Assembly: GCA_017302655.1 (NCBI GenBank)
Contig: JAFLDE010000031.1
Coordinates: 1-39,881 of the forward strand
DNA: 39,881 nucleotides
Source of the DNA: Burkholderiales bacterium
GTDB lineage: Bacteria > Pseudomonadota > Gammaproteobacteria > Burkholderiales > Burkholderiaceae_C
Direction of reading: 5' to 3'
The notes under the pieces are model-generated. The model was not told the DNA's origin and did no database searches. It worked only from the letters and a program-made list of their open reading frames with translations. Numbering within the stretch: the stretch's first letter is position 1; the number at the start of each line of letters is the position of its first letter. Positions 17,980 to 26,257 of the stretch are shown here, one piece after another. Both the position numbers and the translations under genes were made by a program.

Positions 17980-17993
17980 TGAAAGCGCTTTCA
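17980..17993. promoter_or_regulatory. LacI-family operator upstream of GH1
   Basis: TGAAAGCGCTTTCA is a perfect 14-bp palindrome with the central CG typical of LacI-family operators. It lies 37 bases upstream of the GH1 start, where it would cover the transcription start. Two further identical copies lie at 33130 and 33280, each in front of other glucan genes. Confidence 0.85.
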
Positions 17994-18030
17994 AGGACCG
18001 ATCCGGTTCGATCCTTGCGCTCTTACTGCC

Positions 18031-19398
18031 ATGAATGCTTCGCTGCCGTTGCACCCACGCTCCCATTTCCCGCCCGACTTTGTTTGGGGCGTCGCGACCA
18101 GCGCCTTTCAAATTGAGGGCGCTGCAACATGGCAAGGGAAGGGCGAGTCCATTTGGGACCGCTTCTGCCGCCAGCCCGGGGCGATCGCCGACGGAAGTCA
18201 TGGCGATGTGGCATGCGACCATCTGAATCGCTTGGATTCCGATCTGGACCTGATCGAACGCCTCGGTGTCGATGCCTACCGCTTCTCGATCAGTTGGCCG
18301 CGCGTGCAGCCTGACGGGCGAGGTGCGTTCAACCCTCAGGGCATGGCCTTTTACGAGCGTTTGGTTGACGGCTTGCTTCAACGCGGAATCCGGCCCTACC
18401 TCACGCTGAACCATTGGGACCTTCCGCAGAGCCTTCAGGACAGTGGGGGTTGGGCGCACCGAGACACCTGCTACCGCTTCGTGCAATACGCGCGCCACAT
18501 GGCCCAAGCGCTGGGGGACCGTGTCGCGGCCATCACAACCCACAACGAGCCATGGGTCATGGCCGTGCTCGGCCATGAGTCCGGCGTATTCGCCCCCGGC
18601 GTGCGCAACCGTGGCACGGCCATGCAGGTGGCTCATCACCTGCTTGTCAGCCATGGTCTTGCCCTCCAGGAACTGAGGGCCGATGGCTGCAAGAGCCGCC
18701 TGGGTATTGTGCTCAACCTGTCCCCCATCGTGCCGGCTACGGCGAGTGAAGCGGACGCCGCTGCTGCTCGCCTGGAGGACGGACGCAGCGTGCGCTGGTA
18801 TCTGGACCCTCTGTTGCGTGGTGAGTATCCGGAGGACGTTTGGCACCACCTTGGCACTGATGCGCCGTGCGTCGAACACGGTGACATGGAACTGATCGCC
18901 ACTCCGATGGACTTCCTGGGGGTCAACTACTACACGCGGAGCGTGGTCAGTGCGAATGGAAGTTGGAATGCGAAGGAGCACGGAGGGCCGCTGACCGACA
19001 TGGGCTGGGAGATCGTGCCCCAGGGCCTCACTCAGTTGCTGCGACGGCTTCAGCGTGATTGGTCCCTTCCGCCGCTCTACGTGATGGAGAACGGCGCCGC
19101 ATTTCGCGATTCCCTGCAGGACGGACGCGTGCACGACGGCAATCGCGTCGAGTACCTGTCGAGCCATATCGACGCGGTTGGCCGGGCCATTGCTCAAGGC
19201 GTTCCTGTGGCCGGCTACATGGTCTGGAGCCTGCTGGACAACTTCGAGTGGGCGAGTGGTTATGCCAAGCGCTTCGGTCTCGTGCATGTTGACTACGACA
19301 GCTTGGCGAGGACGCCGAAGGACAGCTTTCACTGGTACCGAGGCTTCCTGGATGGACAAAAGGCGCAGCGCAAACTGCATGTAGGAGCCATGGCGTGA
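18031..19398 (+). CDS. GH1 beta-glucosidase, cytoplasmic
   Basis: The enzyme hydrolyses terminal beta-glucosyl residues from short oligosaccharides. The 455-residue protein is the usual bacterial GH1 length. It shows the N-terminal FVWGVATSAFQIEGA, the acid/base motif THNEPW (Glu173) and the nucleophile motif YVMENGA (Glu353), then WSLLDNFEWASGYAKRFGL, the aglycone/substrate-binding stretch. There is no signal peptide, so it should act in the cytoplasm. It is the first gene of the unit controlled by the operator at 17980, and its TGA overlaps the GH16 GTG by three bases (GTGA). In this context the likely substrates are laminari-oligosaccharides. Confidence 0.95.
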   Translation: MNASLPLHPRSHFPPDFVWGVATSAFQIEGAATWQGKGESIWDRFCRQPGAIADGSHGDVACDHLNRLDSDLDLIERLGVDAYRFSISWPRVQPDGRGAFNPQGMAFYERLVDGLLQRGIRPYLTLNHWDLPQSLQDSGGWAHRDTCYRFVQYARHMAQALGDRVAAITTHNEPWVMAVLGHESGVFAPGVRNRGTAMQVAHHLLVSHGLALQELRADGCKSRLGIVLNLSPIVPATASEADAAAARLEDGRSVRWYLDPLLRGEYPEDVWHHLGTDAPCVEHGDMELIATPMDFLGVNYYTRSVVSANGSWNAKEHGGPLTDMGWEIVPQGLTQLLRRLQRDWSLPPLYVMENGAAFRDSLQDGRVHDGNRVEYLSSHIDAVGRAIAQGVPVAGYMVWSLLDNFEWASGYAKRFGLVHVDYDSLARTPKDSFHWYRGFLDGQKAQRKLHVGAMA

Positions 19399-20309
19399 GC
19401 ACACCGATTCCCGCAGGCTGGAGCCTTGTCTGGCACGACGAGTTCGATGGCGACGCCATCGATCGAAGCAAATGGGACTTCGACCTCGGCAATGGCTTCT
19501 ATGACTACCGCGTGCACCAATGGGTGCCCGGCTGGGGCAACGAGGAACTTCAGTACTACACCGGGGACGCGGAGAACGTGCAGGTGCGTGACAGTTGTGT
19601 GTTCATCCGCGCGGTGAAGGCACCGATGCATGGTTGTGGCTACACCTCTGCACGGCTGAAGACCAAGGCTCGCGATGGACGGGTTCTCTTCGCCAAGCGG
19701 TACGGGCGCATCGCCATTCGAGCCCGCGTGCCGTGGGGCAAGGGGCTGTGGCCTGCGCTGTGGATGCTGCCCGTTGAGGACAAGTATGGGGGCTGGGCGG
19801 CGAGTGGCGAGATCGACCTCATGGAGATCGTGGGTGAGCAACCGCATGAGGTGCTGAACAGCTTGCACTTCGGATCCAGCTTCCCACGCCGTTCTCTCAT
19901 CACCACGACGCACAAACTGGGCGAAAGCAGCGTGGCGGACTGGCACGAATACGCGGTGGAGTGGGAGCCTGGGGAGATCCGCTTCTACGTTGACGAGGTG
20001 CATACCTGCACCTATCGCCACTGGTGGAGCTGCAGCCGGCTGACTGAAGGACAAGGCCACGAGGCCACCTCCGAGGCCGACCTCAACCCGTGGCCCGCCC
20101 CATTCGATCAACCCTTTTATCTCTTGATGAATGTGGCCGTGGGCGGCAACTTCCCCGGCCACCCGAACGAGCACACGGTGTTCCCTGCCGAACTGGTGGT
20201 GGACTGGGTGCGGGTGTACGACAAGGTCGGCGGCTATGGCTCGCCGAAGCCGCGGGGCGAGGGCGTCATGCCCTGGCAGGCCGGCCATGTGGCCGAGCGC
20301 CGCCTGTGA
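19395..20309 (+). CDS. GH16 beta-glucanase (laminarinase-like) without signal peptide
   Basis: GH16 enzymes of this type endo-hydrolyse beta-1,3-glucans. The 304-residue protein is a single GH16 jelly roll: WHDEFDGDAIDRSKWDFDLG at the start, NEELQYYT, GLWPALWMLP, and the catalytic GEIDLMEIVG with Glu139, Asp141 and Glu144. The GTG at 19395 overlaps the GH1 stop, and the catalytic domain begins within five residues of it, so there is no room for a signal peptide. Most laminarinases of this family are secreted; a cytoplasmic location here is an inference from the missing signal. It is the second gene of the unit. Confidence 0.93.
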   Translation: MSTPIPAGWSLVWHDEFDGDAIDRSKWDFDLGNGFYDYRVHQWVPGWGNEELQYYTGDAENVQVRDSCVFIRAVKAPMHGCGYTSARLKTKARDGRVLFAKRYGRIAIRARVPWGKGLWPALWMLPVEDKYGGWAASGEIDLMEIVGEQPHEVLNSLHFGSSFPRRSLITTTHKLGESSVADWHEYAVEWEPGEIRFYVDEVHTCTYRHWWSCSRLTEGQGHEATSEADLNPWPAPFDQPFYLLMNVAVGGNFPGHPNEHTVFPAELVVDWVRVYDKVGGYGSPKPRGEGVMPWQAGHVAERRL

Positions 20310-20334
20310 TCCAGTCTCCTCTCAAGGTCCCTCG

Positions 20335-21270
20335 ATGAGCGAACCCAAGCGCAGCCCTTCCCAAGCCTCCGCAGCCCTCACCGGCAGCGGCTTCGCGGCC
20401 ACCGTGCCCACGGTGCAAGTGCCACCGCTCCCACCCGCTAAGCGTGCCCGCCTGGACGCCGCCTTCCGTGCGACGCTGGCGCGCGGCATCCATGGACTTT
20501 GCTTCAGCCCCTACCTGGAGGGGCAGCAACCCGGCGACCAGATTGGCGAGGCGCAGATTCGCGAGCGCCTGGGCGTGGTCCGGCCTCACACCCGCTGGGT
20601 TCGCAGCTTCTCCTGCACCGACGGTCACGAACAGACCCCCCGCCTCGCCAAGGAGCTTGGCCTGCAGACCTTGGTGGGCGCCTGGCTTGGCACCGATGCC
20701 GAGATCAACGAACGGGAGTTGGAAGGCGTGATTGCCGTGGCCCGCGCCGGGCATGCCGACATCGTCGCGGTCGGCAACGAAGTGCTGCTGCGTGAAGACC
20801 TGAGCGAGGACGAACTCATTGCCGCGATCGAGCGCGTCAAGCACGCGCTGCCTGGCGTGCCGGTCGGCTACGTCGATGCTTACTTTCTGTTCGAGAAGCA
20901 CCCTCGCGTCACGGCCGCCTGCGATGTGGTGATGACCAACTGCTACCCCTTCTGGGAGGGCTGTCCGCGCGAGCAAGCCTTGGCCTACATGCAGACCATG
21001 TTCGCCCGCACCCGTGCGGCGGCGGCCGGCAAGCGGGTGCTCATCAGCGAAACCGGCTGGCCCGATCAGGGCAGCGCCTTCCAGGGCGCCGTGCCCTCGA
21101 AGGAGGGGGCGATGCAGCACTTCGTCGACACCGCCGCATGGGCCGAGGCCGAGGGCATCGAGTGGTTCCACTTTGCCGCCTTCGACGAAGCCTGGAAGGT
21201 CGGGGCCGAAGGCGACGTCGGCGCCTTCTGGGGTTTGTGGGACACCCACGGCCAAGCGAAGTTCGTCTGA
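20335..21270 (+). CDS. GH17 family glucanase, signal-less
   Basis: The 311-residue protein has a proline-rich N-terminal stretch of about 45 residues with no signal peptide, then a GH17 barrel starting GIHGLCFSPYLEGQQPGD. The acid/base Glu149 is in VAVGNEVLL and the nucleophile Glu239 in ISETGWPDQG. A C-terminal FAAFDEAWK and FWGLWDTHGQAKF complete the barrel. It is a close paralogue of the GH17 domain fused to the transporter at 26258-28609 (shared WVRSFSCT.GHE, NCYPFWEG, VGAW). GH17 members act on beta-1,3-glucan chains or transfer them; which is unknown here. It starts 25 bases after GH16. Confidence 0.92.
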   Translation: MSEPKRSPSQASAALTGSGFAATVPTVQVPPLPPAKRARLDAAFRATLARGIHGLCFSPYLEGQQPGDQIGEAQIRERLGVVRPHTRWVRSFSCTDGHEQTPRLAKELGLQTLVGAWLGTDAEINERELEGVIAVARAGHADIVAVGNEVLLREDLSEDELIAAIERVKHALPGVPVGYVDAYFLFEKHPRVTAACDVVMTNCYPFWEGCPREQALAYMQTMFARTRAAAAGKRVLISETGWPDQGSAFQGAVPSKEGAMQHFVDTAAWAEAEGIEWFHFAAFDEAWKVGAEGDVGAFWGLWDTHGQAKFV

Positions 21271-21290
21271 ACTCTCCCCGGATTCCACCC

Positions 21291-22241
21291 ATGCATGCAC
21301 CGCTCAGGCTGCCGAAAGGCCAGGCCATCTGCTACTCCGGCTACCGCGAGGGCCAGAGCCCGGATCAGCGGATCTTTCCGTCGCTGGACCAGATCCGCGA
21401 AGACCTCCACCTGCTGGCCCGCCATTGGCAGCTGCTGCGCCTGTACGACTGCAGCCCGCATGCCGAGCGCGTGCTGCAGGTGATCCGTGAAGACCGACTG
21501 CCGCTTCGCGTGATGCTGGGCGCCTACCTGGCGGCCGAGGTGAACAACTTCGGCTGTCCATGGGGAGGCAGTCACGCCGAGGAGCAGCTGGTAGCCAACC
21601 GGCGCGAAAACCAGGCCGAACTCGAGCGGCTCGTGTCCCTGGCCCGCGCGAACGAAGACATCGTGTTCTCGGTGGCCGTGGGCAACGAATGCACGGTGGA
21701 CTGGACCGACCATCTCGTGACCGTGCCCCAGATGGTGCAGTACGTGCGCTGGGTGAAGGCCCGGCTGTCCCAGCCGGTGACCTTCTGCGAGAACTACGTG
21801 CCCTGGCAGCTCAAGCTGGGGGAACTGGTGCCCGAGCTGGACTTCATCTCGCTGCACACCTATCCGGTGTGGGAGTACAAGCACATTCACGAGGCGCTCG
21901 ACTACACCAAGGCCAATGTGGCCAGCGTGGCCTCGCTCTATCCCGACAAGCCGGTCGTCATCACCGAGGCAGGCTGGTGCACCAACAGCAACGGCCGGGG
22001 CATGCATGCCGAACACGCGGTGCAAGAACTGCAGGCCATCTACTACCAGGACCTGATGGACTGGACCCGCGCGGAAGGGCTGCTCTGCTTCGTCTTCGAG
22101 GCGTTTGACGAGCCCTGGAAGGGATCCGCCGATCCGCTGGAGCCGGAGAAGCACTGGGGCCTCTTCACCGTGGATCGCCGGCCGAAGCTCGTCATGGAAG
22201 CCCTGTTTCCTGATCGCGTGTCCCTCCAGGCTGCGGCCTGA
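21291..22241 (+). CDS. GH17 family glucanase, second type, signal-less
   Basis: The 316-residue protein is almost only a GH17 barrel: ICYSGYREGQSPDQ at the start, LLRLYDCSPHAERVLQVI, the acid/base Glu133 in VAVGNECTVDWT, SLHTYPVWEYKHIHEALDYT, and the nucleophile Glu226 in VITEAGWC. It differs from its upstream neighbour and is closer to the GH17 lipoprotein at 29991-31742, sharing LQVI..LR/DL, NQAEL, VGNE..V.W and the YP motif. There is no signal peptide. ATG at 21291 lies 20 bases after the preceding stop, within the same unit. Confidence 0.92.
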   Translation: MHAPLRLPKGQAICYSGYREGQSPDQRIFPSLDQIREDLHLLARHWQLLRLYDCSPHAERVLQVIREDRLPLRVMLGAYLAAEVNNFGCPWGGSHAEEQLVANRRENQAELERLVSLARANEDIVFSVAVGNECTVDWTDHLVTVPQMVQYVRWVKARLSQPVTFCENYVPWQLKLGELVPELDFISLHTYPVWEYKHIHEALDYTKANVASVASLYPDKPVVITEAGWCTNSNGRGMHAEHAVQELQAIYYQDLMDWTRAEGLLCFVFEAFDEPWKGSADPLEPEKHWGLFTVDRRPKLVMEALFPDRVSLQAAA

Positions 22242-22274
22242 CACGCCTCCATGCGGGGAGGCTCTTTCGAGACC

Positions 22275-22688
22275 ATGCAAACCCATCGCACACCCGATGT
22301 GGCGCTGTGGGATCAGTACCGCGCCCTGCGCGAGCAATGGACGCACGAAGACATGCTGGTGGGGCAGCGCATCACATGGCTCATCCTGGCCGAGGGGCTG
22401 CTCTTCAACGCCTACATGGCGCTGGGCAGCAAAGCGATGGGGGTGCTCACCCTGGCATTTCCCTTCTTCGGCATCGTGGTCGCTGCGCTGATCGGTGTGG
22501 GCGTGTTCACGGCACTGCGCGCATCCGAGCAAGTGCGTCTCGAATATGCGCGCAGCGGTTTGGCCGACCTCTGCCCCTTGGCGCCCGAGGTGCATTTGGC
22601 GCGCCGCGGTCGCTGGGCACCCAAGGCCTTGCCCTTCGTGTTCGGCGCCTTGTGGGCGTTGGCGCTTCTTGCGCAGCTCGGGTCATAG
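22275..22688 (+). CDS. Small membrane protein of unknown function at the end of the glucan unit
   Basis: The protein has 137 residues from the ATG at 22275 (145 if the in-frame ATG at 22251 is used). The later start is preferred because GGGGAGG precedes it, though at a longish 13-base distance. A polar N-terminus (WDQYRALREQWTHEDMLVGQ) leads into two adjacent membrane segments (about residues 35-72 of the shorter form). An Arg-rich cytoplasmic-type loop and one last hydrophobic stretch to the C-terminus follow. I do not recognise the family. It is on the same strand, 33 bases after the GH17 stop, and convergent with the phosphorylase-like gene. Confidence 0.7.
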   Translation: MQTHRTPDVALWDQYRALREQWTHEDMLVGQRITWLILAEGLLFNAYMALGSKAMGVLTLAFPFFGIVVAALIGVGVFTALRASEQVRLEYARSGLADLCPLAPEVHLARRGRWAPKALPFVFGALWALALLAQLGS

Positions 22689-22751
22689 GCAGCCCAAACA
22701 CCGGCCGAGCCTGAAGCGCGCGGGTCAGACGGCGCCCGGTAGCCCTGGGTT

Positions 22752-25700
22752 TCAGCGTGACTTGAAGGCGATGTCGACCTCGACGGCCAACACGCCGCTT
22801 GGGTCGAAGTCGCGCTCGGTGCAGTCAACCCAACCAGCCTCGGTACGAACCCGCACCCGGGTGACGGGTCCGCGCCGGTAGGTGTAAGGCACGTGTGCCC
22901 AGGTGAATCGCAACTCGCCCCCTTCGGGCAATTCGGCTTCGTCCAGCAGCACCGGGTCGATGTGGACCATGCCCTTGCGCTTGCGCAGACCCAGTTCGCC
23001 CCACCGCGTGAGGATCTCCTCCTTGACCTGCCCGGTCATGCCGGGTTGCTGGGCGCCGCCTTCGCCGGGCGTGTGGCTGTAGGGGTCGGCCGGGAAGGCA
23101 CCGTACTCGGCAACCGTCTTGCGGTAGCCCAGGCCGTCGCGCACGCGCCGGTAATGCGCCACCAGAGCTGCGAGCTCGGGAGCACCGCTGTCGAAGGCCT
23201 CGAACACGCGCTCCTGCACCGCCAGCAGCAGCTTGGCCACCATGTGCCAGTAGATGCAACCCAGGCCTTCGTAGGCGAACATGGTGCCCGAGCGCCCGGT
23301 GAACTCGTGATGGCGGAGCACGCGCTCGTAGGCCTCGGCCAAGGGCTTCAGGGCCTCGCCCAGGTCTTGGCCGGCGGCCTCCAGGTCGGCCCGGTTGGAC
23401 AGCTTGGGCGCGAAGCGCACCGTGCCATCGCTCTGACGTTGCAAGAGGTCGCTGCGCCCCTGGGTCAGCAGCTGCTGCACCACTGGCAGCGCCAGCGCCT
23501 GGGCATCGAGCCGGTTGCGTTCGAAGAACCCCGGCAGTTGGCGATCGGGGTAGAGCATGAAGCTGCGCCGCACCGGGCAGTAGATCGGGCTGGCGAACAG
23601 CGAATCGAGCAAGCTCACTGCCTCGGCCAGAGACAGCAGTCCGCAGGACAGCAGAGCCACCTGCCCCTCCAGCATCGGGTACAGGCGGCTCAGTTCGGCT
23701 CCATCCTTGCTGAAAGCGATGAGCGTGTAGCTGTCGTACAGCCCATCGTCGCGACGGCAACGGCGCAGGCTGGCGTCGACCAGCGGCAGCAGCGAGCGCG
23801 CCAGAGTCACGAGCAGGCCCGGTGCCGCCTGCGACACCCGCCGCGCGGCCGCGCCGCGGTAGGCGCTGGCGCGCCAGCGGTCGAGGATGTCGCCAGCCGC
23901 ATCGAGAAATTGGCGCCGCGAGCAGGCGTTGTCGCACGCCGCGATGGCGGTGCCAGCCAACAATTCGCCGAACTGCTGCAGGGCGCTCAGGGTCGCCTCG
24001 CTGACCGCGAAGCTTTCGCGCGCGGCCGGCAAGGCCAGCAGGAAGCCGAGGAGCCGTCGCAGGTGCGCCAGCGTGACCGCCGACAGGCCGTTGCCGACCA
24101 GCGCGTTGTTGGCGTCGTTCCATTCGGGCCTCTGGGTGTGCAACCACAGCCCACCCCCAGGCAGCAGGGAGCCGGCCTTGGCCAGCAGGATCACCGCCAG
24201 TTTCTCGCCCAGGGTGGCCAGCAGCGGCTCGCCGGCGTCGTCGCAGACCAGCAGGCCGTCCGCTCCGATCTGCGCCCGGCGTTCATGGGCGCGCTCGTGC
24301 GCGCGCTCGTCGAAATCGATGGTGTGCTTGGGGCTGGCCATCTGCTCGGCGTGGGGCTTCAGGCGGTAGGGGATGTCGGCAAAGCTGAACAGCGAGCGGT
24401 TCCACAGATCGGCCAGCAGCGTGGGGTCGTGGGCCTCGGCCGCCTCCATCAGGCGCAGCAAATAGATGATCTGGTGATCGCCCCAGTAGCCGATGTGACT
24501 CCAGGGGTCGTGGGCGTCGACGACCTCCCAGTCGATGCCCTCGCGGCCGATGCGGTAAGGGTTGTAGCCGTCGGCCGACATCGCGCCGAGGAACGCGGTG
24601 ATCATCGAGCCCAGGTAGGCGGGCTCGCTGGCCGCCAGCGCTTCCCAGTTTTGGAAGATGTCGCGCCAGTTGCCCTGGTAGTTCACGACGCGCTGACCCT
24701 GTGCATCGCGCACCCGGATCGAGAAACGGTTCCAAGGCCGGCTCGGATCGCCATGGCGGCGGCTGAAGGTCAGTGGCAGGTACTCCATGACCAGCCGCTC
24801 CAACTGCCGCTGGCCGCTCGCGCGCACCACCTCGAGCACCAAGCTGCGTTCGACCTGCGAGGGAAGCGGTGCGAGGAGGGCAGCGAGGTCGTCACCCAGC
24901 GCATGGTGGCGCTGGCGCGCAAACGCCAGCAGGTCCTCGCGCTGCAGGCAGGTGCCGTTGACGAACGCGCCGCCACGCATGATGTTGAACAGCACATTGG
25001 CACGGTGGTGCGCGGCAGCCATGGGGTCGCCCGACTGCTGGAACCCGTCGGCCGCGGCGAGCAACTCGTTCACCCCCGCGGTGTTGCGAGCGCGCGCTGT
25101 CAGGAGCTCGGCCACACTGCCGCCGCCTTGTGCCAAGTGCTGGGCCAGCTCGAAGGCCTCGGTCTGGGAGCGCGGGCCATCGACCACCAGATGCCAGGCG
25201 CAGCCCTCACGGTCGAGCTCGGTGTCGAACTGAACCAGGAAGGCGCCGCGGCGGCCGCGCGTCAGGGTCTCGGACTCGACATGGCCGCTGCGGCAGAAAG
25301 CCTCGACCTGGTGGGCCGACAGCAGGGTGCGCGCGGTGGCGGGCAGGCCTGCGTGCCAGGCCACCAGGGCTTCGAAGGACTCCTTGGGTTCCGCCCGATC
25401 CCAAATCTGCGCATACAGCGTGAAGAGCCCCAGCCGTCCGCCGGCTGCGGTCTCGTTCCACTTGTAGGCGTCGGTGAGGTTGCTCATGGTCGCCGCCGTT
25501 CGCGCGCCGATGCCCGGCGGCAGCAGGTTCAGCAAGCCGTCCAGCACCGATACACGCAAGGGAATGGCTTTGCCGGCGTCAGCCTGCCGGCTCAGCCGTG
25601 CGCTGCGCACCAGTCCGAAGGGTTCGGCGGCGAACCACTCGTACTCGAAACAAAGATCACCCCCAGCATGCAACTCGCGAAAGCGGATGCGCGTGCCCGA

Positions 25701-26108
25701 CAAGTTCTTCCACAACGAACGAAGGTGGCGCGTACCGGCTGCGGACCGAGCGAAGGGCTCCCAAAGCTCGGGGCTGCCAGCTCCTTCCACGCGAATCCAG
25801 GTGCGCGGCCCGGTGTGCTCCCAGCGGTTGTGAATCTTGTCGACGGTCTCGTAAGGCAGGAAGGCGCCGTCTTCGTCGCGGCGGCCAGCGCTCAGCGAGC
25901 CCGCCGAAGAGATGAAAGCCCACAGGTCGCTGTCGCCAGCCAGGCTCATGAAGAAAGGGGGCAGGTGATCGACGCCATCGATGCGGTACCAGCTCTCACC
26001 GTCATCCAGCACGAACCTGCCGAGCACCTCGGCTTGGTCAGGGTTGGATGTCGCAGAGCGAGGGTTGAACGGACTCGGGGGCGTCGGGGCTCGGTGGGCG
26101 CGGCTCAT
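22752..26108 (-). CDS. GH94-clan beta-glucan phosphorylase-like protein (GH149/GH161 type)
   Basis: The product has about 1,118 residues and no signal peptide. It opens with ESWYRIDGVDHLPPFFMSLA and SAGSLSAGRRDEDGAFLPYE, has a long N-terminal beta region, a helical linker with FNIMRGGAF, then an (alpha/alpha)6-type core with NYQGNWRDIFQNWEAL and DPWSHIGYWGDHQIIYLLRL. The candidate catalytic Asp665 lies in RPEWNDANNALVGNGLS. Size and motifs fit the large relatives of GH94 known to phosphorolyse beta-1,3-oligoglucans to glucose-1-phosphate (GH149, GH161). I cannot tell which of the two from memory. The start is unclear: ATG at 26108 is used, 26120 is as good, and neither has a clear ribosome-binding site. 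It is the last gene of the minus-strand unit, 149 bases after the transporter fusion. Confidence 0.8.
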   Translation of the reverse strand: MSRAHRAPTPPSPFNPRSATSNPDQAEVLGRFVLDDGESWYRIDGVDHLPPFFMSLAGDSDLWAFISSAGSLSAGRRDEDGAFLPYETVDKIHNRWEHTGPRTWIRVEGAGSPELWEPFARSAAGTRHLRSLWKNLSGTRIRFRELHAGGDLCFEYEWFAAEPFGLVRSARLSRQADAGKAIPLRVSVLDGLLNLLPPGIGARTAATMSNLTDAYKWNETAAGGRLGLFTLYAQIWDRAEPKESFEALVAWHAGLPATARTLLSAHQVEAFCRSGHVESETLTRGRRGAFLVQFDTELDREGCAWHLVVDGPRSQTEAFELAQHLAQGGGSVAELLTARARNTAGVNELLAAADGFQQSGDPMAAAHHRANVLFNIMRGGAFVNGTCLQREDLLAFARQRHHALGDDLAALLAPLPSQVERSLVLEVVRASGQRQLERLVMEYLPLTFSRRHGDPSRPWNRFSIRVRDAQGQRVVNYQGNWRDIFQNWEALAASEPAYLGSMITAFLGAMSADGYNPYRIGREGIDWEVVDAHDPWSHIGYWGDHQIIYLLRLMEAAEAHDPTLLADLWNRSLFSFADIPYRLKPHAEQMASPKHTIDFDERAHERAHERRAQIGADGLLVCDDAGEPLLATLGEKLAVILLAKAGSLLPGGGLWLHTQRPEWNDANNALVGNGLSAVTLAHLRRLLGFLLALPAARESFAVSEATLSALQQFGELLAGTAIAACDNACSRRQFLDAAGDILDRWRASAYRGAAARRVSQAAPGLLVTLARSLLPLVDASLRRCRRDDGLYDSYTLIAFSKDGAELSRLYPMLEGQVALLSCGLLSLAEAVSLLDSLFASPIYCPVRRSFMLYPDRQLPGFFERNRLDAQALALPVVQQLLTQGRSDLLQRQSDGTVRFAPKLSNRADLEAAGQDLGEALKPLAEAYERVLRHHEFTGRSGTMFAYEGLGCIYWHMVAKLLLAVQERVFEAFDSGAPELAALVAHYRRVRDGLGYRKTVAEYGAFPADPYSHTPGEGGAQQPGMTGQVKEEILTRWGELGLRKRKGMVHIDPVLLDEAELPEGGELRFTWAHVPYTYRRGPVTRVRVRTEAGWVDCTERDFDPSGVLAVEVDIAFKSR

Positions 26109-26257
26109 CACGGCTTGCATGGATCGATCGGCATGGCGCTTGGCCAGGCGGGGGAGGTCGAGGCGTCGAGGCGGGTGGGCTGGAGTCGGCCGAAACAGGG
26201 AGACCGGCTTGGGTGGTGCGTCCAGAGCGGCGGACTCATGGGCTTGGTTCGGCCTGG

